A stretch of DNA of 64,000 nt from CAWANF01 sp963783355 (GTDB lineage Bacteria; Bacteroidota; Rhodothermia; Balneolales; DATFMH01), in NCBI GenBank assembly GCA_963783355.1, contig CAWANF010000015.1, positions 62,001-126,000 of the forward strand. The letters are read 5' to 3'. Under the pieces are notes generated by a model. That model was not told where the DNA came from. It ran no database searches and worked only from the letters and a program-made list of their open reading frames with translations. Both the position numbers and the translations under genes were made by a program. Position 1 is the stretch's first letter; the number at the start of each line of letters is the position of its first letter. This document shows, piece by piece, positions 1 through 8,200 of the stretch.

Positions 1-633
1 GGGTTTTATCACTTTCAACACCACACGATCCCCTTCTGGTGTCGTTGCCCGGTGCGCCTGAGCAATTGAAGCAGAAGCTAATGGCTGTTCATCTACATAT
101 TCAAACAATTTACTTACCGGCTGATCCAATTCATTTTCAATGATTTCTTTTATCTGCTCATAAGGAACTTCGGGAAGCCGGTCTAACAAGTTTTTCAGCT
201 CAATAGTGATAGCTTCCGGAAGAATATCTTCCCGAATTGACATTATCTGGCCAAACTTAACGTAGGTAGGCCCCATCAATTCTAAACGGCTCCGAAGCTG
301 AACCGGAAAAGGCAAATTCCGCAGTTCTTTTTTAACGAACGGCCTGACCAGGAAAGCCAGCAAACGTTTGCCCGGTGTATGTAATCCTTTTTTTCTTTCC
401 GGTGGTAATAATTTCACATAAGCTATCAGTCCACCGGCCATAAGTCCTATAATATGTCGATAGATCAGTACAAGCCTGCGCCCCATCCCTTTATAAGGAG
501 CCAATGGATGAAACTCTATTTGTGGCACTTCTTTTTTATGCTTTTGTGAACCATTTCCATTTACGGACAGTTCAGGCTGAGCACCAACATCTGCAGTTTT
601 GGAATGATTTATATAGGTGGCATCTCCCTGCAT
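1..633 (-). CDS. ABC1/UbiB (AarF/ADCK) family atypical kinase, N-terminal part only
   Basis: The reading frame runs off the left edge of the window, so only about 211 N-terminal residues are seen. The family is an atypical protein-kinase-like ATPase linked to isoprenoid quinone biosynthesis and lipid homeostasis at membranes. Diagnostic motifs are visible: GPTYVKFGQIMS (the KxGQ motif, near residue 125), ASASIAQAH (the alanine-rich loop that replaces the kinase glycine loop, near residue 190) and VVLKVIKP (the beta-3 lysine). A hydrophobic stretch near residues 60-75 precedes the kinase core. I chose the ATG at 633 because GGGAGAG lies eight bases upstream. The frame is open further upstream with a possible GTG, so the start is not certain. 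It lies downstream of the phasin gene but beyond a strong terminator, so it is probably a separate transcription unit. Confidence 0.88.
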   Translation of the reverse strand, partial: MQGDATYINHSKTADVGAQPELSVNGNGSQKHKKEVPQIEFHPLAPYKGMGRRLVLIYRHIIGLMAGGLIAYVKLLPPERKKGLHTPGKRLLAFLVRPFVKKELRNLPFPVQLRSRLELMGPTYVKFGQIMSIREDILPEAITIELKNLLDRLPEVPYEQIKEIIENELDQPVSKLFEYVDEQPLASASIAQAHRATTPEGDRVVLKVIKP

Positions 634-777
634 ATTCGTATCTCTCCCGCCGGTATAAAGAACTTGATTTACACTGTTGCGAATCTCTTTCACCCCGATA
701 TAGTAACGGACTCTGTCTGCAACTGTAACTCTCGTACAATGAATATTATATCGTATTTCATAATATAACCTAATTAA

Positions 778-814
778 AATAAAAAAAGAGAGCTGTCGTA
801 CAACAACTCTCTTT
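778..814 (-). terminator. Rho-independent terminator of the phaR-phasin unit
   Basis: On the minus strand AAAGAGAGTTGT (814-803) pairs with ACAGCTCTCTTT (796-785) with one G-U pair and a six-base loop, followed by a run of T with one A. It ends the phaR-phasin transcript just after the phasin stop. Confidence 0.85.
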
Positions 815-837
815 AGGACACCTTATTTGCCTGTAAA

Positions 838-1287
838 CTATTTCGTTGTTTTTGGAGTTTCTTTTGTTTTGTGTTCGGTGGTTTCCATCTTTTTGGAAAG
901 TGTTGAAACCCGGTCGGAGAGTTTGTCCACCTTTTTTATTAACTCCTGAACTTCTTTGCGGGTTGGAATTCCCATTCGGTCTAACACACCTTCGAATTTC
1001 TCTTCCAGCATTTTCAAGGCGTCTTCCATCCGGGTATTCCATTCTTTTCGAAGATCATCTCCTTTTTCTTCGATATCTTTCGTAATACCTTCCAAACGTT
1101 TTTTTCCTTTTTCTTCACGTTCTTTACCTTTTTCAACCAAATTGTTGAAAAATTTCGAGCCTTCTTCCTCGATGGTGGCGAAAGCTCCCAACCCGGCAAA
1201 CCAAATATCACGGGAACTCTCAATTACATCTTCCTGAATCTGATTTACCATGCTGCCATTTTTTTTCGTTTTTTCATGTGTTACCAT
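838..1287 (-). CDS. Phasin family protein (polyhydroxyalkanoate granule-associated)
   Basis: A 149-residue, highly charged protein. The segment IQEDVIESSRDIWFAGLGAFATIEEEGSKFF is written here only by its key parts: SRDIWFAGLGAFA followed by EEGSKFFNNLVEKG matches the PhaF/PhaI phasin signature. The middle and C-terminus are rich in Lys and Glu and predicted as a long amphipathic helix or coiled coil, with a Lys/Thr-rich tail. Phasins coat polyester granules in the cytoplasm and control their size and segregation. The ATG at 1287 is preferred over an in-frame ATG at 1326 because AGGAGAG sits seven bases before it, and because the longer version would overlap phaR. The gene follows phaR by 35 bp and is probably cotranscribed and PhaR-regulated. 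No PHA synthase is in this window. Confidence 0.82.
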   Translation of the reverse strand: MVTHEKTKKNGSMVNQIQEDVIESSRDIWFAGLGAFATIEEEGSKFFNNLVEKGKEREEKGKKRLEGITKDIEEKGDDLRKEWNTRMEDALKMLEEKFEGVLDRMGIPTRKEVQELIKKVDKLSDRVSTLSKKMETTEHKTKETPKTTK

Positions 1288-1322
1288 TATTCTCTCCTTT
1301 TGAATTTTACCTGGTTTGATAT

Positions 1323-1748
1323 TCAAACCGATTTGTCTTCTTCCGATGAATGTATTTCATTTAAAATCTTTTCCAGTCCGGCCACTCTTTTATTTAACTG
1401 CTCGATTTCTTTGGAACGCTCACCATTTATGATTTCATTCAATGATTTCGGCAGAATATCGTCAATACGATTCCTGATTTGTGTTAATCCTTCATCCAGC
1501 ACGGAACCGCCCCATCGTATTATATTGTGAAGCAATTCCGAAGATATCAGTGTTTCACCTTTCTTCCCTTTTTCAAGGATAACCTGCGTAAGAGTTTGAG
1601 CAGTAATATCCTTTTGGTTCGTATTATCGATCACTTTTATCTTGTCGCCAGACTGAATCAGTGCCGCTATATCAGATAATGAGACATGATGCCCGTCTGT
1701 GGCATCATACATTTTACGGTTTTCATATCTTTTGATGACTCTCTTCAT
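1323..1748 (-). CDS. phaR: Polyhydroxyalkanoate synthesis regulator PhaR
   Basis: A 141-residue protein. The N-terminal 60 residues carry the PHB/PHA accumulation regulator DNA-binding domain: KRVIKRYENRKMYDATDGHHV, then SLSDIAALIQSGDKIKVID and ITAQTLTQVILE. The C-terminal part (ERSKEIEQLNKRVAGLEKIL) is a short coiled coil likely used for oligomerisation. Family members bind both DNA and nascent polyester granules and repress phasin genes and themselves. The downstream phasin gene is 35 bp away, the classical arrangement. Two copies of AACGCAATGC upstream (1771 and 1859) are candidate autoregulatory sites. The ATG at 1748 has GGAGCA upstream. Confidence 0.88.
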   Translation of the reverse strand: MKRVIKRYENRKMYDATDGHHVSLSDIAALIQSGDKIKVIDNTNQKDITAQTLTQVILEKGKKGETLISSELLHNIIRWGGSVLDEGLTQIRNRIDDILPKSLNEIINGERSKEIEQLNKRVAGLEKILNEIHSSEEDKSV

Positions 1749-1770
1749 AATGCTCCTTCATTTTCAATAT

Positions 1771-1782
1771 AACGCAATGCGT
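1771..1782 (-). promoter_or_regulatory. Candidate PhaR operator, copy 1
   Basis: AACGCAATGCGT contains the inverted repeat ACGCA-A-TGCGT, 23 bp before the phaR start codon. Published PhaR sites in other bacteria are TGC/GCA-rich inverted repeats, so this is a plausible autoregulatory site. Inference only. Confidence 0.4.
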
Positions 1783-1858
1783 CATTAAAAAACAACTACC
1801 ACTTCATATAATTTCTATTTATTTATTTTTTATAAATATATGAGCATAATATCATTCT

Positions 1859-1870
1859 AACGCAATGCAT
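1859..1870 (-). promoter_or_regulatory. Candidate PhaR operator, copy 2
   Basis: AACGCAATGCAT repeats ten bases of copy 1, 88 bp away, again with a GCA-A-TGC core. The recurrence within one short intergenic region is the main support. Confidence 0.38.
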
Positions 1871-1971
1871 AAAAAAAGGTTACATACACCTTGATTTCGC
1901 AACGTGTGGTTCACCATTATTAATTTTTTCTAATTTTTTTGATAATAGCCTGTTGAACTTTAGACATGCAT

Positions 1972-2047
1972 AACCCAATAACCCCAATAACCCCAATAAC
2001 CCAATAACCCAATAACCCAATAACCCAATAACCCCAATAACCCCAAT
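1972..2047. repeat. Telomere-like tandem array AACCCAAT/AACCCCAAT, nine units, G-quadruplex-capable on the minus strand
   Basis: Nine uninterrupted units of 8 or 9 bp, with lengths in the order 8,9,9,8,8,8,8,9,9. They differ only by three or four C. On the minus strand this is nine G3-G4 runs separated by exactly TTATT, which satisfies the G3+N1-7 rule for quadruplexes. The array sits between the HMG-CoA reductase stop codon and phaR, so a read-through transcript would carry the G-rich strand. Confidence 0.95.
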
Positions 2048-2058
2048 AAAATACTCAA

Positions 2059-3600
2059 TTATCGATTACGTCCATATTTCTCGTGACTCGAAACCCAATC
2101 TAAAGACGAGATAGCCGCGCCAAGCGATACTTCGCCGGCCAAAGCAGCAGCTGCAATTATTTCTGCCAGTTTGTTAACATTGTCCTTTCCATAGCACTGC
2201 ATTATTTCAAGACATTCTTTTTGAGTTGCTAATCCGGTTCCCCCGCCATAGGTCGCAACAATTAAAGATGGAATAGTGAGGGATACATAGAGATCTTGAT
2301 GTTCCGTAAGTTCCGTATATAATATAGCAGCAGAAGATTCCGCAACGTTGGCCACGTCCTGGCCGGTAGCAATGAACATGGCAGCGATGGCATTAGGTGA
2401 ATGTGCCCCGTTATTATTCGCTCCGGAAAAAAACGCCCCAATCGTGGCTATTTGATGATGTCTGAATAGATTTTCCGGCTCTGCACGCAGATATTGAATT
2501 AATACATCCCGTTTGAACGTGGCTTCAGCAGTTACCCGTTTACCACGTGTACGCATAATATTAACCTGCGATGATTTTTTATCGGTTGCAAAGTTTGATT
2601 CGAGATAAAATTTTTGAATTCCCTGATAATGTTCGATAATCCAGCTGCAGGCTGAAAATGTAGCCCTGCCTACCATATTTTGTCCGGCAGCATCACCGGT
2701 ACTGTAATTAAACCGCAAAAAAACGAATTTATTTGAAACGAACGGATCGATATATTGCAATTTCGCATAATGAGATGTTTTCTCGGCTTCATCCCTGATG
2801 GTGTCCATGTTTTGAAACACCCAGTCGATGAATTTTTTCCCCTGACGTGCATCATCGAAAACAAATACAGGAGCGCGTTGCATGCTGTCATTTTGAACGG
2901 TTACCGTAATACCTCCGGATAGATTCGCCGCTTTGATACCCCGGTTATATGAAGCAACCAAAGTTCCTTCGGTTGTGGCTAAGGGAACCAGAAATTCGCC
3001 GTTTGCATATTCCCCATTTACATTAACCGGTCCGGCAAACCCCAAAGGAACCTGGACCACACCTGTGAAATTTTCAATATTTCCCTGTACGACATGGGGA
3101 TCAAAAGAATACTGTTTTAAATGATGGAATTGAGCTTTGCTAAACTGTTCAATAAAATCCTGTCGTTTTCTTATGGGCATTTCCTCATAATCATTCTGCT
3201 CGTCATAAGGAACTTTTACTCGTCCCTTGATTTCATTAGAAACAGAATCCTCAACAGAAAAGCTTAATTTTCCAAATGGTTCGGTCATAAAACTGATATC
3301 AAGCGGATATTTCCCAGGCACCAGTTTCCCATTGGAACAAATTATATTAACCGATTTACGAAGTGGGAAATCTATTGGATAATCTTTGTTGATATCCTCA
3401 GCAGAAATCAAATCTCCAAGCCCCAGATCGATAAAAATATCTTTTATTGGAATTTCTTTTTCAGCTATTCGTATCGACGATATACCGATCAGACGTACAT
3501 CGGTTAGCCGGTTTTTAATGGAAAATTCCAGGCCCTGGCTCACATTTTTCAGGCTGCTGAATGTATACAGCTGTTTCAATATTAATTTAGGAATGAACAT
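2059..3600 (-). CDS. Hydroxymethylglutaryl-CoA reductase (class I-like catalytic domain) with an N-terminal extension
   Basis: A 513-residue protein that should reduce HMG-CoA to mevalonate. From about residue 175 the HMGR catalytic domain is clear: ENFTGVVQVPLGFAGPVNVNG, ATTEGTLVASYNRG with the catalytic Glu, YSTGDAAGQNMVGRATFSA (NADPH-binding region), DKKSSQVN with the catalytic Lys, GQDVANVAESSA with the catalytic Asp, and TIPSLIVATYGGGTGLATQ. The last ten residues SSHEKYGRNR hold the catalytic His (about H506). The first ~150 residues are not part of the usual catalytic domain, have no membrane segments, and look beta-rich. I do not recognise that domain. The TG linking sequence differs a little from eukaryotic enzymes. 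No other mevalonate pathway gene is in the window. There is no clear ribosome-binding site before the ATG. Confidence 0.9.
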   Translation of the reverse strand: MFIPKLILKQLYTFSSLKNVSQGLEFSIKNRLTDVRLIGISSIRIAEKEIPIKDIFIDLGLGDLISAEDINKDYPIDFPLRKSVNIICSNGKLVPGKYPLDISFMTEPFGKLSFSVEDSVSNEIKGRVKVPYDEQNDYEEMPIRKRQDFIEQFSKAQFHHLKQYSFDPHVVQGNIENFTGVVQVPLGFAGPVNVNGEYANGEFLVPLATTEGTLVASYNRGIKAANLSGGITVTVQNDSMQRAPVFVFDDARQGKKFIDWVFQNMDTIRDEAEKTSHYAKLQYIDPFVSNKFVFLRFNYSTGDAAGQNMVGRATFSACSWIIEHYQGIQKFYLESNFATDKKSSQVNIMRTRGKRVTAEATFKRDVLIQYLRAEPENLFRHHQIATIGAFFSGANNNGAHSPNAIAAMFIATGQDVANVAESSAAILYTELTEHQDLYVSLTIPSLIVATYGGGTGLATQKECLEIMQCYGKDNVNKLAEIIAAAALAGEVSLGAAISSLDWVSSHEKYGRNR

Positions 3601-3840
3601 AAATTATAAATGGATCCCTAAAGGCATCCCAAATTCTCCCTCCAAAGTTTAATTTTTTCATCTCTTTAATAATTAAAATATAGGACATCATTTTTCTTAC
3701 TTTCATAATTTTCTTCTAATGTTCTTTTTCCCTGGATCTAAAACAATTTATTGGTTCTTTCATGAATACCAGTTACCAATCAAATTCGTTTTTATCTATA
3801 TTTGTCGACCTAATGCAATGTTTAATTTTATTGAAATCGT

Positions 3841-4596
3841 ATGTTGACCAAACGGATTATCCCCTGCCTTGATATCAAAAACGGAAGAACGGTGAAAGGC
3901 GTAAACTTTGAACATTTGCGTGATGCCGGAGATCCGGTTGAACTGGCCGAACGTTATTCGGATGAAGGAGCGGATGAACTGGTATTTCTTGATATCACGG
4001 CTACGAATGAAAAACGCAAAACATTGGTACGGCTGGTCCGGGAAATTGCAAGGCATATCAGCATACCTTTTACCGTCGGTGGAGGTATAAAAAGTGTCGA
4101 AGAAATTGAAGAACTGCTTCATGCCGGTGCCGATAAAGTTTCCCTAAACAGCAGCATTGTCAAAAATCCTGAACTGATAACAGCCGGAGCCGATCGATTT
4201 GGATCCCAGTGCATAGTAGCTGCAATCGATGCCCGCCGAACCGGTGCATCCTGGAATGTCTACGTTAAAGCCGGAACCGAAGATACCGGACTCGATGTTT
4301 TGAATTGGGTAAAAGAGGTTGAAGTTAAAGGAGCCGGAGAAATCCTGTTAACAAGTATGGATAAAGACGGAACAAAATCGGGTTTCGATAACGAATTATT
4401 GTCAAAGGTATCTGAAATCACGACCATTCCTGTTATTGCCAGTGGTGGCGCCGGAACAATCGGGCATTGTCTGGATGCCATAACCACCGGTCATGCCGAT
4501 GCCGTACTTGCAGCCAGTGTATTTCATTTTAAGGAAATCGAAATTGCTTTCTTAAAAAGATATTTAAAAAACAATAATATACCTGTTAGAATATAG
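3841..4596 (+). CDS. hisF: Imidazole glycerol phosphate synthase, cyclase subunit HisF
   Basis: A 251-residue (beta/alpha)8 barrel that, with HisH, converts PRFAR and glutamine-derived ammonia to imidazole glycerol phosphate and AICAR in histidine synthesis. The start MLTKRIIPCLDIKNG contains catalytic Asp11, and AIDARR contains the second catalytic Asp130. Phosphate-binding loops VGGGIKS and ASGGAGTIGH are intact, as is LNSSIV. Length is typical. hisH, hisA and the other histidine genes are not adjacent: the next genes are gltB and then hisIE. It is divergent from the HMG-CoA reductase gene across 240 bp. No strong ribosome-binding site is visible. Confidence 0.97.
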   Translation: MLTKRIIPCLDIKNGRTVKGVNFEHLRDAGDPVELAERYSDEGADELVFLDITATNEKRKTLVRLVREIARHISIPFTVGGGIKSVEEIEELLHAGADKVSLNSSIVKNPELITAGADRFGSQCIVAAIDARRTGASWNVYVKAGTEDTGLDVLNWVKEVEVKGAGEILLTSMDKDGTKSGFDNELLSKVSEITTIPVIASGGAGTIGHCLDAITTGHADAVLAASVFHFKEIEIAFLKRYLKNNNIPVRI

Positions 4597-5235
4597 CTTT
4601 AAACAACCTCCCTAAACTTGTAATAAGACACAGAAACAGGTTTATTTTGAGACTGATTTATTAGCTTTAGCTTATCATTATATTCATCAAAATTTTTTAG
4701 GCATTCAGATTTTTTACATTAAAAATTATTAGATCTTTATCTGATTTATTTGATTAACATTTTTTTACAATTCATTTAAATCAACCTGCCCTTCATAACA
4801 CGACATGAATATCCGAATTCTAATCCGACACATTAGAAATCTTGACCCAAATAATTATTCCATCATTTAGTTTGATTTTCTATATGGATGATATTCAGTG
4901 AGCATACTAAGAAAAGCGCTTTTTTTAAAAAAATAATTTAGCATTACAGATTATAATATACTCTAATGTATAATTAATAGATTTTATTAAAACGTTTTAG
5001 TGTACATTTTAAATATTAATTTATGATAATTTTATTATATATATATGCATAACAATTGAACATAATCAACGTTTAATAGCTCTAAAATGCGTTTTTACTT
5101 TGCTCACTATTTGAATTAATCTGATTTTTTTAGCTTTTTAAATACTGAGTTATAATGTAATCGGCTTAGCTCAACAGAGCATCATACATCTCTGAAAAAA
5201 AGTATTTCCTTAACCAATAATCTTAGGAGAAGACC
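4597..5235. other. Long AT-rich leader region of gltB
   Basis: A 639-bp non-coding stretch, very AT-rich, between hisF and gltB. It contains the perfect palindrome AAAAGCGCTTTT at 4912-4923 and ends with a good ribosome-binding site. The length suggests upstream regulation of gltB. I see no ORF or known riboswitch in it. Confidence 0.5.
4912..4923. promoter_or_regulatory. Palindrome AAAAGCGCTTTT upstream of gltB
   Basis: A perfect 12-bp inverted repeat 312 bp before the gltB start. The same 12 bp recur at 50992-51003 upstream of the P-II/Amt module. Shared occurrence before two nitrogen-assimilation units suggests an operator, but the binding protein is unknown. Confidence 0.4.
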
Positions 5236-8200
5236 GTGAATACTATTACTCCCCTCGAGAAGTCTGCCTGCGGTGTAGGCTTCGTCGCTAGTAGAAAGTG
5301 TCTCTCGTCGCACGAACATTTACAACAGGGTTTACAGGCATTACGCTGTGTCGAACATCGCGGAGCTTGTGGAGCGGATAAAATTACCGGCGACGGTTCC
5401 GGTATCATGGCAGATATCCCTTTCGAACTCTTAGATATTGATAGAAATACTACAGCTGTCGCTACATTGTTTTTCTCAGGCCATGGGGAACGCCGGAGAA
5501 AAGCAATGGCGGTATTTACCGATACTTTTCATTTTCTTGGAATGGAAATAGAAAAATTCAGAGATGTGCCTATCAATCCGGAGATATTAGGTCCCGAAGC
5601 CAAAAAGACTTTGCCGGATATCAAGCAGGCTATTATTAAAAGACCGGATCATTGCCGGACCGATTTTTCTTTCGACAAGCTTTTACATTCTGCCAAACAA
5701 CTCACACGCATTCGGTTGATTGAAAAGGGGATTTATGATGAATTCTTTTTTGTCTCCTTATCGTCTAAAACGATTGTGTATAAAGCGTTAACACGTTCTG
5801 AAGATCTTGATAAATTTTATCCGGATCTTCAGAATCCTGTTTTTAAAACACGCTTTACCTTATTTCATCGCCGATTCAGTACCAATACGCATACCAGTTG
5901 GGATAAAGCTCAGCCTTTCCGTTTAATCGGACATAACGGGGAAATAAATACCATTGCGGGAAACCGCTCATGGATGAATTCCCGGGAAAAATCTCTTGGA
6001 GCCCGTGTCGAAGAATTGGCTACGCATTATGGTATTAGTGACTCCGGCAGTCTCAATGAAATGGTCGAAGCCCTGCGCTACAGAAGCAGTATCCCTCACG
6101 TTGAAGATATTCTGGCTATCATGATTCCACCCGCCAACCAGGATAATGATTTTTATAAATTCTGGAGCCGCGCCATGGAACCGTGGGACGGCCCGGCATT
6201 TATTTCATATGCCGATGGAGCTACCATCGGTGCCCGCCTCGATCGGAACGGGTTTCGTCCCTGTCGGTGGGCGTTAACGGATGATCATTTCTATTTGTCG
6301 TCCGAAGCGGGCTCTTTCCAGATTAATGAATCGGAAATCCTGTCGAAAGGTACCCTAAATGCAGGAACCGGCGTGACCGTACACATGGCTTCCGGTGAAG
6401 TTATGTTCCGCGATCCAAGTCATTCTATCGAACACCGCGATGCCATTTTCGACACCCGCCTGCGTTACATTTCTACTATCCGTCCTTCTGAGAAGGAATC
6501 TCATTTACATCTGAAGCATGTTTTTTCTTATACGGACGAGGAATTCAAAAAAATCCTGATACCCATGATCCAGGATGGCAAAGAACCCATCGGGTCTATG
6601 GGAGACACGGCACGACTTGCTATTTTTTCTGACCAGCCCCGCTCCTTCTTCGATTATTTCTATCAAAACTTTGCACAGGTTACAAATCCGCCGCTTGATT
6701 ACATACGTGAGAAAATGGTGACGGATCTGAGGGTTTACCTTGGTAAAAAACCAAACATTTTTGAACCGAAAGAACTCATTCCGCCAACTCCCGCTTTCGA
6801 ACTAAAAAGCCCGGTTTTATCGCTGGGACAAATGAACTTTTTGCGTACACTCATTGGAAAGAGCCAGGAAAAAACCCGGATAGTGCCGGTTGAGTTTGAT
6901 ATAACTTTTGATCGAAGCCATGGCACTGTTGGGTTGAAATCCCGTCTGGCTTCTTTGGCTCAGGATGCAGTTGAAGCCGCACTCAAAGGACACTCGGTTA
7001 TTATCTTATCTGACAGAAATGCCGGTTACGATCGTCCGCCGATTCCAACATTGATTGCTCTCAGAACGATAGTCAATGCTTTGAATGATTCCGGCCTGCG
7101 TCTCAGATCTTCAATCGTCATAGATTCCGGTGAAATTAAGAACACACACGACCTGGCGGCATTAATAGGATTTGGTGCTACAGCTGTATGTCCATATCTG
7201 ACACTCGAAATTGCCCGTTTCGAACCAAGTGCCCAGCTTGTAGATTTGGATCCGGATGAGAAAGAAGAGAGCTTAATCAAAGCGTTTGATCACGGCCTTT
7301 TGAAGATCATGGCCAAGAGTGGTATCTCTGTTGTCCGAAGCTATCAAAGCTCCAAACTATTTTCTGCAATAGGTATTGGCCCGGGTCTGATCCACGAATT
7401 CTTCCGTGGCCTGAATAGTCCCATTGGTGGAATTGAGATGGATGACGTTACCAAAAACATTCTGAAAAAGACCGCACATCTTAAAGATGCTGAACCAGAT
7501 GATTTAAAGCTCTTGAAAACCTATCAGTATAAAGAGCACAATAAGGGACTGGAAGGCGAAAAGCATTCGATGACCAATACCCGCTCGAAAATCATCCACA
7601 ACCTTGTAAGAGATTCGGAATTCAGTCTCGATTCAATGGAGTTGTATGACGAATATCTCAAAAACGCGGTTGACGATGAACCGGTTAATCTTCGTCATTT
7701 ATTTAAATTGAAAGAATCGGCTCAACCATTACCCATGGATAAAGTCCAGCCAAGGGAAGAAATTACCAAAACCTTTGGATCCGGAGCCATGTCGTTTGGT
7801 GCGATAAGCGCCGAGTCGCAGCGGGATATTTTTCGTGCAATGAAAGAAGTTGGCGGACGCAGCAACAGTGGTGAAGGTGGCGAAAACCCCTATTTCTTTA
7901 CTGAAGGCGTATCGGCGTCGATAAAACAGGTCGCATCCGGACGTTTTGGTGTTACCGCAGAATATCTGATGGCCGGCAATGAAATACAGATTAAAATTGC
8001 CCAGGGTGCGAAACCCGGCGAAGGTGGCCAGCTGATGTCGGTGAAAGTGGATGAACATATCGCTAAAGCACGACATTCAAATCCGGGTATCGATCTCATT
8101 TCTCCCCCCCCACTCCATGATATTTACAGTATTGAGGATCTTAAAGAACTGATATACGAACTCAAACAGTTAAATCCGGAAACAAAAGTAAATGTAAAAC

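Larger units (their letters stand above)
1749..2058. other. Intergenic region between HMG-CoA reductase and phaR
   Basis: This 310-bp AT-rich gap holds the presumed phaR promoter, two AACGCAATGC copies and, at its distal end, a G-rich tandem array (minus strand) that begins ten bases after the HMG-CoA reductase stop codon. No coding potential is seen. Confidence 0.6.

Noticed and set aside
770..1042. 90-residue ORF overlapping the phasin gene
   Set aside because: It is a shadow frame of the phasin gene; the phasin frame has family motifs and a ribosome-binding site.
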